Assembly (NCBI GenBank): GCA_030426475.1
Contig: JAUHYR010000026.1
Location: 1 to 33,427 of the forward strand
Length of the DNA stretch: 33,427 nt
From: Bacteroidia bacterium
Lineage (GTDB): Bacteria > Bacteroidota > Bacteroidia > Flavobacteriales_E > Vicingaceae
Reading direction: 5' to 3'
Made by a program: the position numbers and the translations under genes. Below are positions 24,035 through 32,550 of the stretch, piece by piece; positions within the stretch are counted from its first letter, which is position 1; each line of letters starts with the position of its first letter. The notes beneath the pieces were generated by a model, which searched no databases, was not told where the DNA came from, and saw only the letters and a program-made list of their open reading frames with translations.

Positions 24035-26388
24035 ATCTTAACGTATTGGAATTTTTCATAAAGAAGCCTATTTTCTTTAAAGTCGTTTTTATAATCAGGA
24101 CCTTGAACCATACTATTTAATTTTCCAATTTGTATCTGTTCATCTTTTAAGCCTTTTGATTTAAGAGATTTAACAAAAAGGTCTTTGGCATCGTTTGCTC
24201 TTTTTGTTGCTAAATCTTTATTATTAGCGTAACTACTTGTAGGAACTTTTGACGCACTAGATTCTATCGTAATAGTAATTTTTCCTTTTGCTTTTACTAT
24301 AGCTTCACAGTCAGATAAAAACTTTTTAAATGATTCTTCAGAAGTTCTAATGCCTTTGGCATTATATTCATAGAATTTCTCATAATAGGCTTGACTAACA
24401 CTAACATTAGTATTTGTGTTATTATTAGTATTAGTATTGTTATTATTGTTTGTGTTATTTGCTGTCTGTTCGTCATTAACTATTACCGTAACCTTTGCAT
24501 TTGAGCATTTAGAAGGCTCATAAATGTCACATATTTCATACACAAACTCATCTGTACCCACAAAGTCAGTTTTAGGAGTGTAGCTAAAGTCTCCATCTTT
24601 TCCCATTGTAACACTTCCGTTAGCTGCTTTTGTTACTAACTTTGTATTTACATTCATGGCATCTCCATCAGGGTCTTTGTCGTTTTTAGCAACGTTACCA
24701 CCTACAGGAGCATTTTTCATTGTTATATATTGGTCAGCATTTGCAATAGGGGCATTATTGGTTTCTCCTTTCGGTCTAGTTCCAAAAATGATTGGTTTTA
24801 AATTAATTCCTCTGTCAATTTCTTGATATCCTGAACCTTCAGGCACATAAATATCTTCTTCATAACTGAATGGGTCAGACTCATATAAGAAGTGATAATC
24901 ACTGCCCGGAGGAATAATAATAGAGAATCGACCATCTTTCTTTCTAGGTTTATATATACCAACAGTTTCACCGGTATTGTTGTCAGTAACAACTATTCTT
25001 GCATTTTCAGGTAACTCATCATAACCAACTACTTCTATTCGTCCGACTAATAATGTTAAATCTTTTTCTTTTTGACCTGATAAGTCAAGCATGTATATAT
25101 CTTTTTCTCCAAAACCATCTTCTCTGAAAGCGGTGTAGTATGCTCTTTGCCCATCGGGTGTAGTGATAAAAAATACATCGTCATCTGTAGTGTTAATTGG
25201 ATAGCCTAAATTAATTGGTACTCCCCAAGTCTTTAAGTTATCATCCCACTCTGTGTAAAATATGTCAAAACCACCTATACTGTTAGGTCCATTTGAGCTA
25301 AAATACATGGTTTTTCCATCAGGATGCATAAATATTCCGTCTTCATCAAATTTGGTATTGATTGCATCTCCCATATTTTGTGCTAATGCCCATTGTCCGT
25401 TAGGTAGTTTTTTACAGAAGTAAATATCCATTCCGCCTTTTCCGCCTTTTCTATCACTTGTAAAATAAATGATGTTTCCATCTAATGAAATGTCAGCATG
25501 GGTTTCATACGAAGTTTCGTTTATGTTAGAACCAAGCTTAACCGGTGTAGACCAAATGTCTCCATCTAATGTACTCATGTATAGGTTTCCATCTCCATCA
25601 TCATCTTTATAAATAAATAGAGTTTGTCCGTCTTTAGATAAATTGATTGTTGCTTCGTGTCCTGATGTATTAAGGTTTGGAACCAGTTCCGGTTCTCCCC
25701 ATTCATTATTGTCTTCTTTATACGAAACATAAATATCTTCAAAGAACCCACCATCTCCGTCATCTTTGGTATAAAGATTCGAGCTATCATTTCTTAACCT
25801 TCTGGATGTAAAAAACAAAAGTCTTTCATCTACTGATATAACAGGAGAGTAGTCAGGGTATTCAGTATTTATTTTGCTACCTAAGTTAGTGGCAGTAATT
25901 TGTACAGGATTTTTAATAGCTTCCTTGGCATTATTACATTGAATTAATCTCATTTGAGCTTCATCATATAAATAATGTTTGTCTGTAATAGCTTCTAAAA
26001 ACTTATTATACTCAGCTATTGCTTCATCAATATTATTAGTTAAGTGATAGGCCCAGCCTAAATAATAATGAGCGTCCATTGGAGATTTTTTCTCATTATA
26101 AGAAAATGGGTCGTAATTTTTTGTTACTCCCTGAACTGCTTTTACTAAATAGTCTTTGGATAGTTTTTTTTGATTTGGAGAGTATAAGTAACAAATACCT
26201 ATCTTGTAATTAATGTTATAATTTTCCGGATTGTCTTTTGTTAAACTAAGCCATATTGGTAAAGCCTGAGAATGAAAATTCTCTTCCATTAACTGATTTG
26301 CTTCCGTAAAGCTTTTACGAAATGAATCTTGGGCAAATGAGGTAGCCACAATTATAATAGCACAGAATAACGAAAAGACTTTTTTCAT
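24022..26388 (-). CDS. TPR-PD40-CRD protein with cadherin-like and degenerate OmpA-like domains
   Basis: 788 residues from the ATG at 26388 (MKKVFSLFC); the frame runs back to 26502, but a promoter box at 26411-26418 supports the later start. Order: signal peptide (1-19), TPR (about 25-150), PD40 propeller (about 178-432), CRD-like domain (about 443-535), a cadherin-like Ig domain (about 545-637; PIANADQYITMKNAPVGGNV, DGDFSYTPKTDFVGTDEFVY), an Asn/Thr linker (about 641-662) and an OmpA-like end. In that end the usual GH(A/T)D aspartate is missing (IESSASKVP), although an LATKRA arginine remains. Likely periplasmic or outer-membrane associated; upstream partner of the 730-residue paralogue. 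Confidence 0.87.
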   Translation of the reverse strand: MKKVFSLFCAIIIVATSFAQDSFRKSFTEANQLMEENFHSQALPIWLSLTKDNPENYNINYKIGICYLYSPNQKKLSKDYLVKAVQGVTKNYDPFSYNEKKSPMDAHYYLGWAYHLTNNIDEAIAEYNKFLEAITDKHYLYDEAQMRLIQCNNAKEAIKNPVQITATNLGSKINTEYPDYSPVISVDERLLFFTSRRLRNDSSNLYTKDDGDGGFFEDIYVSYKEDNNEWGEPELVPNLNTSGHEATINLSKDGQTLFIYKDDDGDGNLYMSTLDGDIWSTPVKLGSNINETSYETHADISLDGNIIYFTSDRKGGKGGMDIYFCKKLPNGQWALAQNMGDAINTKFDEDGIFMHPDGKTMYFSSNGPNSIGGFDIFYTEWDDNLKTWGVPINLGYPINTTDDDVFFITTPDGQRAYYTAFREDGFGEKDIYMLDLSGQKEKDLTLLVGRIEVVGYDELPENARIVVTDNNTGETVGIYKPRKKDGRFSIIIPPGSDYHFLYESDPFSYEEDIYVPEGSGYQEIDRGINLKPIIFGTRPKGETNNAPIANADQYITMKNAPVGGNVAKNDKDPDGDAMNVNTKLVTKAANGSVTMGKDGDFSYTPKTDFVGTDEFVYEICDIYEPSKCSNAKVTVIVNDEQTANNTNNNNNTNTNNNTNTNVSVSQAYYEKFYEYNAKGIRTSEESFKKFLSDCEAIVKAKGKITITIESSASKVPTSSYANNKDLATKRANDAKDLFVKSLKSKGLKDEQIQIGKLNSMVQGPDYKNDFKENRLLYEKFQYVKIWAK
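24403..24468. repeat. AAT/AAC-rich trinucleotide tract coding an Asn/Thr linker
   Basis: Imperfect repeats on the plus strand of the form ATTATTAGTATTAGTATT code for alternating Asn and Thr on the minus strand (about 22 residues). Such tracts are flexible linkers and prone to slippage in whole codons. Confidence 0.75.
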
Positions 26389-26410
26389 GAGGTTTTTGTT
26401 ACAATTTCTA

Positions 26411-26418
26411 CAAATATA
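26411..26418 (-). promoter_or_regulatory. Putative -7 promoter box for the PD40 pair (TATATTTG)
   Basis: Exact TAnnTTTG match on the minus strand, ending 22 bases before the ATG at 26388. It supports that start over the longer frame. Confidence 0.5.
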
Positions 26419-26437
26419 TCTTTTTTCGATAAAATCG

Positions 26438-27790
26438 CTAGATTTCACGATTAATGTCCCAATTTTCAAGATATTCAGCAACCTTTTTAACAAAAGAACC
26501 ACCTAATGCTCCGTCAACAACTCTATGGTCGTATGCATGAGACAGAAACATCATATGTCTGATTCCTATTGTATCTCCGTAAGGGGTTTCAATAACAGCC
26601 GGTTTTTTTCTGATTGCTCCAACTGCCAAAATAGCAACTTGTGGTTGGTTAATAATAGGTGTTCCCATAACGTTACCAAATGTTCCAACATTGGTTACGG
26701 TATAAGTTCCTCCTTGAATTTCATCGGGTTGTAGTTTATTTGCTCGTGCTCTGTTGGCCAAATCATTTACGGATTTTGTTAATCCAATTAGGTTTTTTTG
26801 GTCTGCATCTTTTAATACAGGCACAATTAAGTTTCCACTTGGAAGAGCTGCAGCCATTCCTAGATTAATGTGTTTTCTTTTAATTATTTTGTCTCCGTCA
26901 ACAGATACGTTAACCATCGGGAAATCTTTAATTGCTTTTATAACGCATTCAAAAATTAGAGGTGTAAAGGTTAACTTTTCGTTTTCTCTTTCTGCAAACA
27001 CTTTTTTCATTTTGTTTCGCCACATTACTAAATTAGTAACATCAGCTTCTACATAAGATGTGACGTGAGGAGAAACATGCTTGGACATTACCATGTGGTC
27101 AGCAATAAGCTTTCTCATTCTGTCCATTTCAATAATTTCATCACCATCCATTAGTGTTACTTTAGGCGCTTGGTGAGAGGAAGCTGTAGCTTTTTGCGTT
27201 TGAGGAGTTGAAGATGTAGTTACCGAACTAGCACTGGAGGTTCCATTTTGGCTGGCGGTAACAGTTTTACCTTTGTTAGGAATATAAGCAAGAATATCTG
27301 ATTTTGTTACTCTTCCGTCTTTTCCTGTTCCTTCGATACTTTCCAATTCCTGAATAGAAATTCCTTCAGCTTTAGCAATACTTCTCACTAATGGTGAGTA
27401 GAATTTTCCGGATGATGAAACTCTCTCAATGTTTGTAGCTCCTTTCTGAATATCAACAACAGCAGTTGGTTGAGTTTCAGTTTTTTTGGAACTTACTTCG
27501 GCTTTAGCCGGAGAAGTTGTGGTTGGTTTTTCAGTATTTTCCGCTGCTGCTTCTGTTTCAATGATTGCAATTGCCTGCCCAACTTGAACAACATCACCTT
27601 CATTAAATAATTTTTTCTTTAAAACTCCTTCAGTGGTAGAAGGAATTTCTGAGTCTACTTTATCAGTTGCGATTTCTAGTACAGACTCTTCTGCATCAAT
27701 TTGCTCTCCTTCTTCTTTTAACCATTTAATAATGGTTGCCTCAGCAACACTCTCACCCATTTTGGGCATCATTAATTCTATCTCAGCCAT
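26438..27790 (-). CDS. 2-oxo acid dehydrogenase dihydrolipoamide acyltransferase (E2)
   Basis: 450 residues: a lipoyl domain (about 1-77; ATDKVDSE with the lipoylated Lys at about 44), a Thr/Ser/Ala linker, a peripheral-subunit-binding domain (about 131-166; YSPLVRSIAKAEGISIQEL, GKDGRVTKSDILAYI) and the catalytic domain (about 215-450; YDHRVVDGALGG, His 422 and Asp 426). The long linker and lone lipoyl domain match branched-chain (BkdB-type) or 2-oxoglutarate E2; neither E1 nor E3 is in the window, so the substrate is not settled. It has its own promoter-like box at 27817-27824. Confidence 0.92.
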   Translation of the reverse strand: MAEIELMMPKMGESVAEATIIKWLKEEGEQIDAEESVLEIATDKVDSEIPSTTEGVLKKKLFNEGDVVQVGQAIAIIETEAAAENTEKPTTTSPAKAEVSSKKTETQPTAVVDIQKGATNIERVSSSGKFYSPLVRSIAKAEGISIQELESIEGTGKDGRVTKSDILAYIPNKGKTVTASQNGTSSASSVTTSSTPQTQKATASSHQAPKVTLMDGDEIIEMDRMRKLIADHMVMSKHVSPHVTSYVEADVTNLVMWRNKMKKVFAERENEKLTFTPLIFECVIKAIKDFPMVNVSVDGDKIIKRKHINLGMAAALPSGNLIVPVLKDADQKNLIGLTKSVNDLANRARANKLQPDEIQGGTYTVTNVGTFGNVMGTPIINQPQVAILAVGAIRKKPAVIETPYGDTIGIRHMMFLSHAYDHRVVDGALGGSFVKKVAEYLENWDINREI

Positions 27791-27816
27791 TTATTTTATT
27801 GATTTTTGAACAGTTG

Positions 27817-27824
27817 CAAAAATA
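27817..27824 (-). promoter_or_regulatory. Putative -7 promoter box for the E2 gene (TATTTTTG)
   Basis: Exact TAnnTTTG match on the minus strand, ending 26 bases before the ATG at 27790. No clear -33 TTTG. Confidence 0.45.
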
Positions 27825-27880
27825 AATTAAAATATCTTTATTGCAATGTTTTTTTGCTGAAAGTGCGGTCTTTCAAATCC

Positions 27881-29464
27881 TTAAGAAATGGAGTGTTTTT
27901 CAACGGAATTACTTCCTATGATAAACTTGGTAGAGTAGGGGGCAATTTTATATTTAATTCCTTCAAACTTAATATCACTCATAAGCTCAATAATTTTTTT
28001 AAAATCTAACTCATGAGTACAAAATATAAGCTCTTCTATTTGATAAATTTGTATTAAGTCGATTAGCTGATATAGTTTTCCGGAATATTTATGTAAAACA
28101 TTTTCTGAGATTTCATTTTTTGGAAATATTGCTCTACAAACTTCAACATCTACTTTTGAGATTTTAAAATAGGATGAAATTTGTTCTACTTCTTCATTAT
28201 TTCCAATAATTGCAATTCTTTTCCTTTCTCTAAACTTAAGTTTATAAATTCCTGATATATGAAGTAGTAGTCTACTTATTGGGGTAATAAAAAATGAGAA
28301 TGCGATAAAGGAAATTATCATTAGTCTAGAAAATCTTAAATTTTCAGGTAGCAAGGCATAGAGCAAAAGTGTTAAAATGGCAGAGGTTGCAGAGGCTTTA
28401 ATTATATTAATTAATCTATTGGATTTACTATAATTTCCATAAATCCAGTAAATAAGTAACCAAAGAGCCGTAAAAATTGGGATGAATATGGTGTATACTT
28501 CATTTGGAAATCCTACATCATTCGAAAATTTAATTTTCTCATAATACTTGCATATACTAAATGTTCCGAGACCAATAAGTGTTAGGTCCAATAATGGTAG
28601 TGATATGCGAAGGAAAAAACGATTTAAAATGGCTATAAATGCTCTTAGGTAAATGGCAAAATAAATTAAACCAGAGTAAAGAGCCATATTTGTTTTTGAG
28701 AAATGTTTTTTTGCAAAAATGAGCATGGCGTTATAAAAAACAAATACATAATTAATACTGCTTTTTTTAGTACTTTCTCCTTTATAATGTATTATTTTAG
28801 TGTCACTGAAATAATAGTTTTTATACCCAGCTTTTATTATTCTATAAGATAAGTCAATATCTTCTCCATACATAAAAAATGTTTCGTCAAGAAGTCCTGT
28901 TTTGTCTAGAACAGATTTTCTAAGAAACATATATGCTCCTGATAAAATTTCAATTTCATGGTTTTTGTCTTCATCTAAGAAACCCATGTGGTACCTAGAA
29001 AATGTTTTGGATTTAGGGAAAAGTGATGATAAACCAAATATTTTATAAAATGCAACAAGCGGTGTTGGTAAACCTCTTTTAGACTCAGGAAGAAACCTAC
29101 CTTGCCCGTCTATCATCTTAACTCCAAGCCCGCCAACGTCAGTATGTTCATCCATAAAATTAATGCACTTTATGAAAGTATCTTCTTCAACAATGGTGTC
29201 AGGGTTTAAGAGTAAAATATATTCTCCCTGTGCTTTTTGAATAGCCTGATTATTTGCTTTCGAAAACCCTAGGTTTTCTTGATTTGCAATTAACTTTACT
29301 GAAGGAAACTTTTCTGCTACCATTTCCGCAGAATTGTCTGCAGATTTATTATCAACCACAAAAACTTCGCATGACACATTTTTTGTAGCCTTAATTACTG
29401 ATAGAAGGCAGTGCTCTAAAAAATGCCGAACATTATAGTTGACTATAATTATACTAAGCTTCAT
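27881..29464 (-). CDS. Glycosyltransferase family 2 fused to a membrane and Rossmann-like domain
   Basis: 527 residues. GT2 domain (about 1-230): KLSIIIVNYNVRHFLE, EVFVVDNKSADNS, LGFSKANNQAI and LLLNPDTIVEEDTF with the NPD metal-binding motif at about 87-89, plus FMYGEDIDLSYRII. Then about five membrane helices (about 245-405), and a C-terminal NAD-like domain (about 412-527; RIAIIGNNEEVEQISSY) resembling the CoA-binding part of polyprenyl sugar-phosphate transferases. Likely adds a sugar (for example rhamnose) to a lipid-linked glycan at the inner membrane. It follows recR by one base. Confidence 0.82.
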   Translation of the reverse strand: MKLSIIIVNYNVRHFLEHCLLSVIKATKNVSCEVFVVDNKSADNSAEMVAEKFPSVKLIANQENLGFSKANNQAIQKAQGEYILLLNPDTIVEEDTFIKCINFMDEHTDVGGLGVKMIDGQGRFLPESKRGLPTPLVAFYKIFGLSSLFPKSKTFSRYHMGFLDEDKNHEIEILSGAYMFLRKSVLDKTGLLDETFFMYGEDIDLSYRIIKAGYKNYYFSDTKIIHYKGESTKKSSINYVFVFYNAMLIFAKKHFSKTNMALYSGLIYFAIYLRAFIAILNRFFLRISLPLLDLTLIGLGTFSICKYYEKIKFSNDVGFPNEVYTIFIPIFTALWLLIYWIYGNYSKSNRLINIIKASATSAILTLLLYALLPENLRFSRLMIISFIAFSFFITPISRLLLHISGIYKLKFRERKRIAIIGNNEEVEQISSYFKISKVDVEVCRAIFPKNEISENVLHKYSGKLYQLIDLIQIYQIEELIFCTHELDFKKIIELMSDIKFEGIKYKIAPYSTKFIIGSNSVEKHSIS

Positions 29465-29465
29465 T

Positions 29466-30083
29466 TTATTTGCTTGATAGTTGATAAGGTACTCTGTTTA
29501 AAATTGATTTTCCTAGCGTTAACTCATCAGCATATTCTATTTCATCGCCAATTCCAATGCCTCTTGCAATAGTTGAAAAGTTAAGGTTAAAATCTTTTAA
29601 TTTTTTGTAAATGTAAAATGAAGTAGTATCTCCTTCAATGGTTGTGTTTAAGGCTAAAATTATTTCTTCAATGTTGTTGTTTTTAATACGTTCTATCAAT
29701 TCATTAATTTTTAAGTCTTCCGGTCCAATTCCGTCAATGGGAGATATTAAGCTTGATAAAACGTGATATGTTCCTTTGTATTGTGAAGTGTTTTCTATAG
29801 CAATTACATCTCTTATGTCTTCTACTACACAAATAATTTTTTGATTTCTATTGGGATTAGAGCATATTTCGCAAACATCACTATCTGAAAAATTATAACA
29901 ACTTTTACAATACTTAATTTCACCTATTTCTTTTACACTTTCAGCAAAATCTTCAATTTCTGATTTATCTTTTTTAATGAGGTGTAAAGCATATCTTAAG
30001 GCTGTTTTTTTTCCAACACCCGGCAATGAATGAAATTGTTCTGTTAGTTTTTTAAGTTGTTTGGAGGATAAGTGTTCTATCAT
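29466..30083 (-). CDS. recR: Recombination mediator protein RecR
   Basis: 205 residues, full length. Helix-hairpin-helix segment FHSLPGVGKKTALRYALHLI near the start, a four-cysteine zinc site (Cys 59, 62, 71 and 74), a Toprim domain (CVVEDIRDVIAIE) and the C-terminal conserved region (ARGIGIGDEIEYADELTL). RecR works with RecO (and RecF) to load RecA on SSB-covered single-stranded DNA. Probable first gene of a two-gene leftward unit with the glycosyltransferase; divergent from the symporter gene. Confidence 0.95.
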   Translation of the reverse strand: MIEHLSSKQLKKLTEQFHSLPGVGKKTALRYALHLIKKDKSEIEDFAESVKEIGEIKYCKSCYNFSDSDVCEICSNPNRNQKIICVVEDIRDVIAIENTSQYKGTYHVLSSLISPIDGIGPEDLKINELIERIKNNNIEEIILALNTTIEGDTTSFYIYKKLKDFNLNFSTIARGIGIGDEIEYADELTLGKSILNRVPYQLSSK

Positions 30084-30098
30084 AATCTAAAATCACAT

Positions 30099-30106
30099 CA
30101 AAATTA
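30099..30106 (-). promoter_or_regulatory. Putative -7 promoter box for recR (TAATTTTG)
   Basis: Exact TAnnTTTG match on the minus strand, ending 15 bases before the ATG at 30083, in a 55-base divergent intergenic region. Confidence 0.45.
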
Positions 30107-30138
30107 ATTTTATTTTTAAAACCTAAATTCTAAATGTT

Positions 30139-31590
30139 TTGAACCCATCTATAATAATAGGAGTTTTATTAGCCTATTTTTTTCTGCTTATTTTAATTTC
30201 TTATTTAACCTCAAAAGGAGCGGATGATAATGCCAGCTTTTTTGTGGGTGGTAATAAGTCGCCATGGTATGTGGTGGCATTTGGAATGATTGGTGCATCA
30301 TTGTCCGGAGTTACTTTTATTTCTGTTCCGGGATGGGTGGCTGATAGTCAGTTTGCTTACATGCAAGTGGTTTTAGGCTATCTGGTTGGTTATTTTGTTA
30401 TTGCGAATGTTCTTATGCCTATGTACTATAGGCTTAAACTTACATCAATATATACCTACTTAAATGATAGGTTAGGATTATATTCCTATAAAACAGGAGC
30501 TTTGTTTTTCTTACTGAGTCGTTCGTTAGGTTCGGCATTCAGACTTTTCTTGGTGGCAAAAGTTTTACAAATTGCTGTTTTTGATGAGTTAGGAGTTCCT
30601 TTTTTTGCGACTGTTTCCATTACTATTTTATTAATTTGGTTATATACTTTTAAAGGTGGTATTAAAACTATTGTTTGGACGGATACGCTTCAAACATTCT
30701 TTATGCTAGCAGCTGTTGGCACTACAATAGTTGTTATTTCAAATGATTTAAACTTAAGTTTTTCTGAACTGTTCAGTTTAGTTGATAAAAGCGAGTACTC
30801 ACAAATTTTCTTTTTTGATGATTTTAACTCCGGAAAACATTTTATTAAACAATTTATTGGAGGAATGTTTATAGCTATAGCTATGACGGGATTGGACCAG
30901 GATATGATGCAAAAGAACCTAAGTTGTAAGAATATTGGTGACGCTAAAAAAAACATGTATTCGTTTAGTGTCGTACTGATTTTTGTAAATTTCTTTTTTC
31001 TATTCTTGGGAGCCTTACTTTATATGTATTCAAAGTCGCTACAAATAGAAATACCTGACGGAGATAGCCTTTATCCAATTTTAGCCACAAAAGGCCATCT
31101 GGGTATTGTTTGCGGTATTTTGTTTATTGTCGGTTTGGTCGCTGCTGCTTATTCTAGCGCAGATAGCGCGCTTACAGCCCTTACAACATCAGTTTGTGTA
31201 GATTTTCTAGGAATTGATAAAAGAGACGCTAAAACCCAGACTTCTTTGAGAAAAAAAGTTCACCTTTTAGTTTCGTTGGGGCTTTTAATAATAATATTGG
31301 TTTTTAATGCTGTTAGTGAACAAAATGTAATTAAAACTGTACTGGATGTTGCAAGTTTTACTTACGGACCTTTACTTGGTTTATATGCCTTTGGTCTTTT
31401 TACTAAGTTAAAAGTAAAGGATATGTATGTGCCAATAGTATGTGTTTTAGCTCCGGCTATCTGTATTGCTCTTAAATTCTACTCTGAAGATTTGTTTGAC
31501 GGATATGTATTGAGCTTTGAAATTTTACCGCTAAATGGCTTGCTCACATTCTTTGGATTGTTATTGATAAAAGAAACAAAAATCAATTAA
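30139..31590 (+). CDS. Sodium:solute symporter (SSS family)
   Basis: 483 residues, about 13 membrane helices. The start is TTG at 30139 (MNPSIIIGVLL); the nearby ATG at 30134 is in another frame and stops at once. Conserved SSS features: SFFVGGNKSPWYVVAFGMIGASLSGVTFIS, VPGWVADSQFAYMQ in the sodium-site helix and ATKGHLGIVCGILFIVGLVAAAYSSADSALTAL, the highly conserved late helix. Family members co-transport Na+ with sugars, amino acids, sialic acid or proline. Substrate unknown; next to recR only by position. Confidence 0.9.
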   Translation: MNPSIIIGVLLAYFFLLILISYLTSKGADDNASFFVGGNKSPWYVVAFGMIGASLSGVTFISVPGWVADSQFAYMQVVLGYLVGYFVIANVLMPMYYRLKLTSIYTYLNDRLGLYSYKTGALFFLLSRSLGSAFRLFLVAKVLQIAVFDELGVPFFATVSITILLIWLYTFKGGIKTIVWTDTLQTFFMLAAVGTTIVVISNDLNLSFSELFSLVDKSEYSQIFFFDDFNSGKHFIKQFIGGMFIAIAMTGLDQDMMQKNLSCKNIGDAKKNMYSFSVVLIFVNFFFLFLGALLYMYSKSLQIEIPDGDSLYPILATKGHLGIVCGILFIVGLVAAAYSSADSALTALTTSVCVDFLGIDKRDAKTQTSLRKKVHLLVSLGLLIIILVFNAVSEQNVIKTVLDVASFTYGPLLGLYAFGLFTKLKVKDMYVPIVCVLAPAICIALKFYSEDLFDGYVLSFEILPLNGLLTFFGLLLIKETKIN

Positions 31591-31615
31591 TTTTTTACCA
31601 AACACTATAAATTTA

Positions 31616-31623
31616 TATTTTTG
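31616..31623 (+). promoter_or_regulatory. Putative -7 promoter box for the lipoprotein gene (TATTTTTG)
   Basis: Exact TAnnTTTG match ending 19 bases before the ATG at 31643, in the short AT-rich gap after the symporter gene. Confidence 0.45.
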
Positions 31624-31642
31624 TTCAACTTAACTGGAAAAC

Positions 31643-32539
31643 ATGATTAAAAAAACAACTCAAATTTCTATTGCTATAGCTAGCTGCTTTCTCCTTTTCT
31701 CTTGTGGAGGAGAACATACCACAGATGAAACTGTTGATGTTGATACTACTGCAACCAATGAGGTTATAGAACCTGAAGTAGAAACATTTTATCAAATCCC
31801 ATCTCCTGATGAAATGTTTGCTTTTATAAAGGAAAGTGGGCTTAAGTATAATGCCACTCTTCTTAATCCTGCAAATAATGCTGCTAATTATACTGACCCA
31901 ACGGTACAATCTGTTAATTTTGGTATTTATGCTGCTGATTTAGCATATACTGCATCTTTTGAAGAATATCAAAGTTCAATAAAATATTTTGGTGTGGTAA
32001 ATAAAATGGGAGATGATATAGGTATTTCTTCTGCATTCGATAAAGGAATGGTAGATAGAATACAAGGAAATTTAAATAATGCAGATTCATTAGTTACTAT
32101 TACTAACCAATCATATTACTCAATTATTTCATATCTTGAAGAAAGTGAAAGAGGTAAAACACTTGGTTTAATGGCAATGGGTGGCTGGATTGAAAGCATG
32201 TATATTGTGACTCAATCTGTTGCTAATTTTGATGAGGCTAATCCTGCCGTTGAAAGATTGGCAGACCAAAAGTTGACGTATGAAAATTTATTAGAGTATT
32301 TATCTCAGCATGAGGCTGATAGTGGTGTTGCTACTGCTTTAAGTCAGTTGGAAAAGCTAACAGCTGTATTCAATAATATTAAAGAGACAGAAGTTGAGGC
32401 AGAAAAACCAGCCGGGGGAAAAATGACATTGGGTTCTAAAAATACAGTTACAAAAAGAACATTTACTAAAGAACATTTTGAAGAACTAAAGAAAGTTGTT
32501 AATTCAATAAGAAGCAGTTACGTTACTGTTGCTTCATAA
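31643..32539 (+). CDS. Lipoprotein of unknown function
   Basis: 298 residues. Lipoprotein signal peptide (lipobox LFSC, lipidated Cys at residue 21), an acidic Thr-rich linker (EHTTDETVDVDTTATNEV), then a helical body with VNFGIYAADLAYTASFEEYQS, SIISYLEESERGKTLGLMAMGG and a Lys-rich region before the end. I do not recognise the family. It probably starts a two-gene unit with the 170-residue secreted protein, whose start follows its stop by 11 bases. No catalytic motif is visible. Confidence 0.75.
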   Translation: MIKKTTQISIAIASCFLLFSCGGEHTTDETVDVDTTATNEVIEPEVETFYQIPSPDEMFAFIKESGLKYNATLLNPANNAANYTDPTVQSVNFGIYAADLAYTASFEEYQSSIKYFGVVNKMGDDIGISSAFDKGMVDRIQGNLNNADSLVTITNQSYYSIISYLEESERGKTLGLMAMGGWIESMYIVTQSVANFDEANPAVERLADQKLTYENLLEYLSQHEADSGVATALSQLEKLTAVFNNIKETEVEAEKPAGGKMTLGSKNTVTKRTFTKEHFEELKKVVNSIRSSYVTVAS

Positions 32540-32550
32540 AAACTAGGGTT

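Noticed and set aside
27850-27880. Possible terminator TGAAAG/CTTTCA after the glycosyltransferase gene
   Set aside because: The stem is only six bases and is followed on the minus strand by A-rich sequence, not T.
30690-30956. 88-codon minus frame in the symporter gene
   Set aside because: It mirrors membrane helices of the symporter; no independent evidence.
31625-31909. 94-codon minus-strand frame over the lipoprotein start
   Set aside because: It overlaps a lipoprotein with a perfect signal peptide and lipobox; its product is low-complexity Ser/Ile/Phe text.
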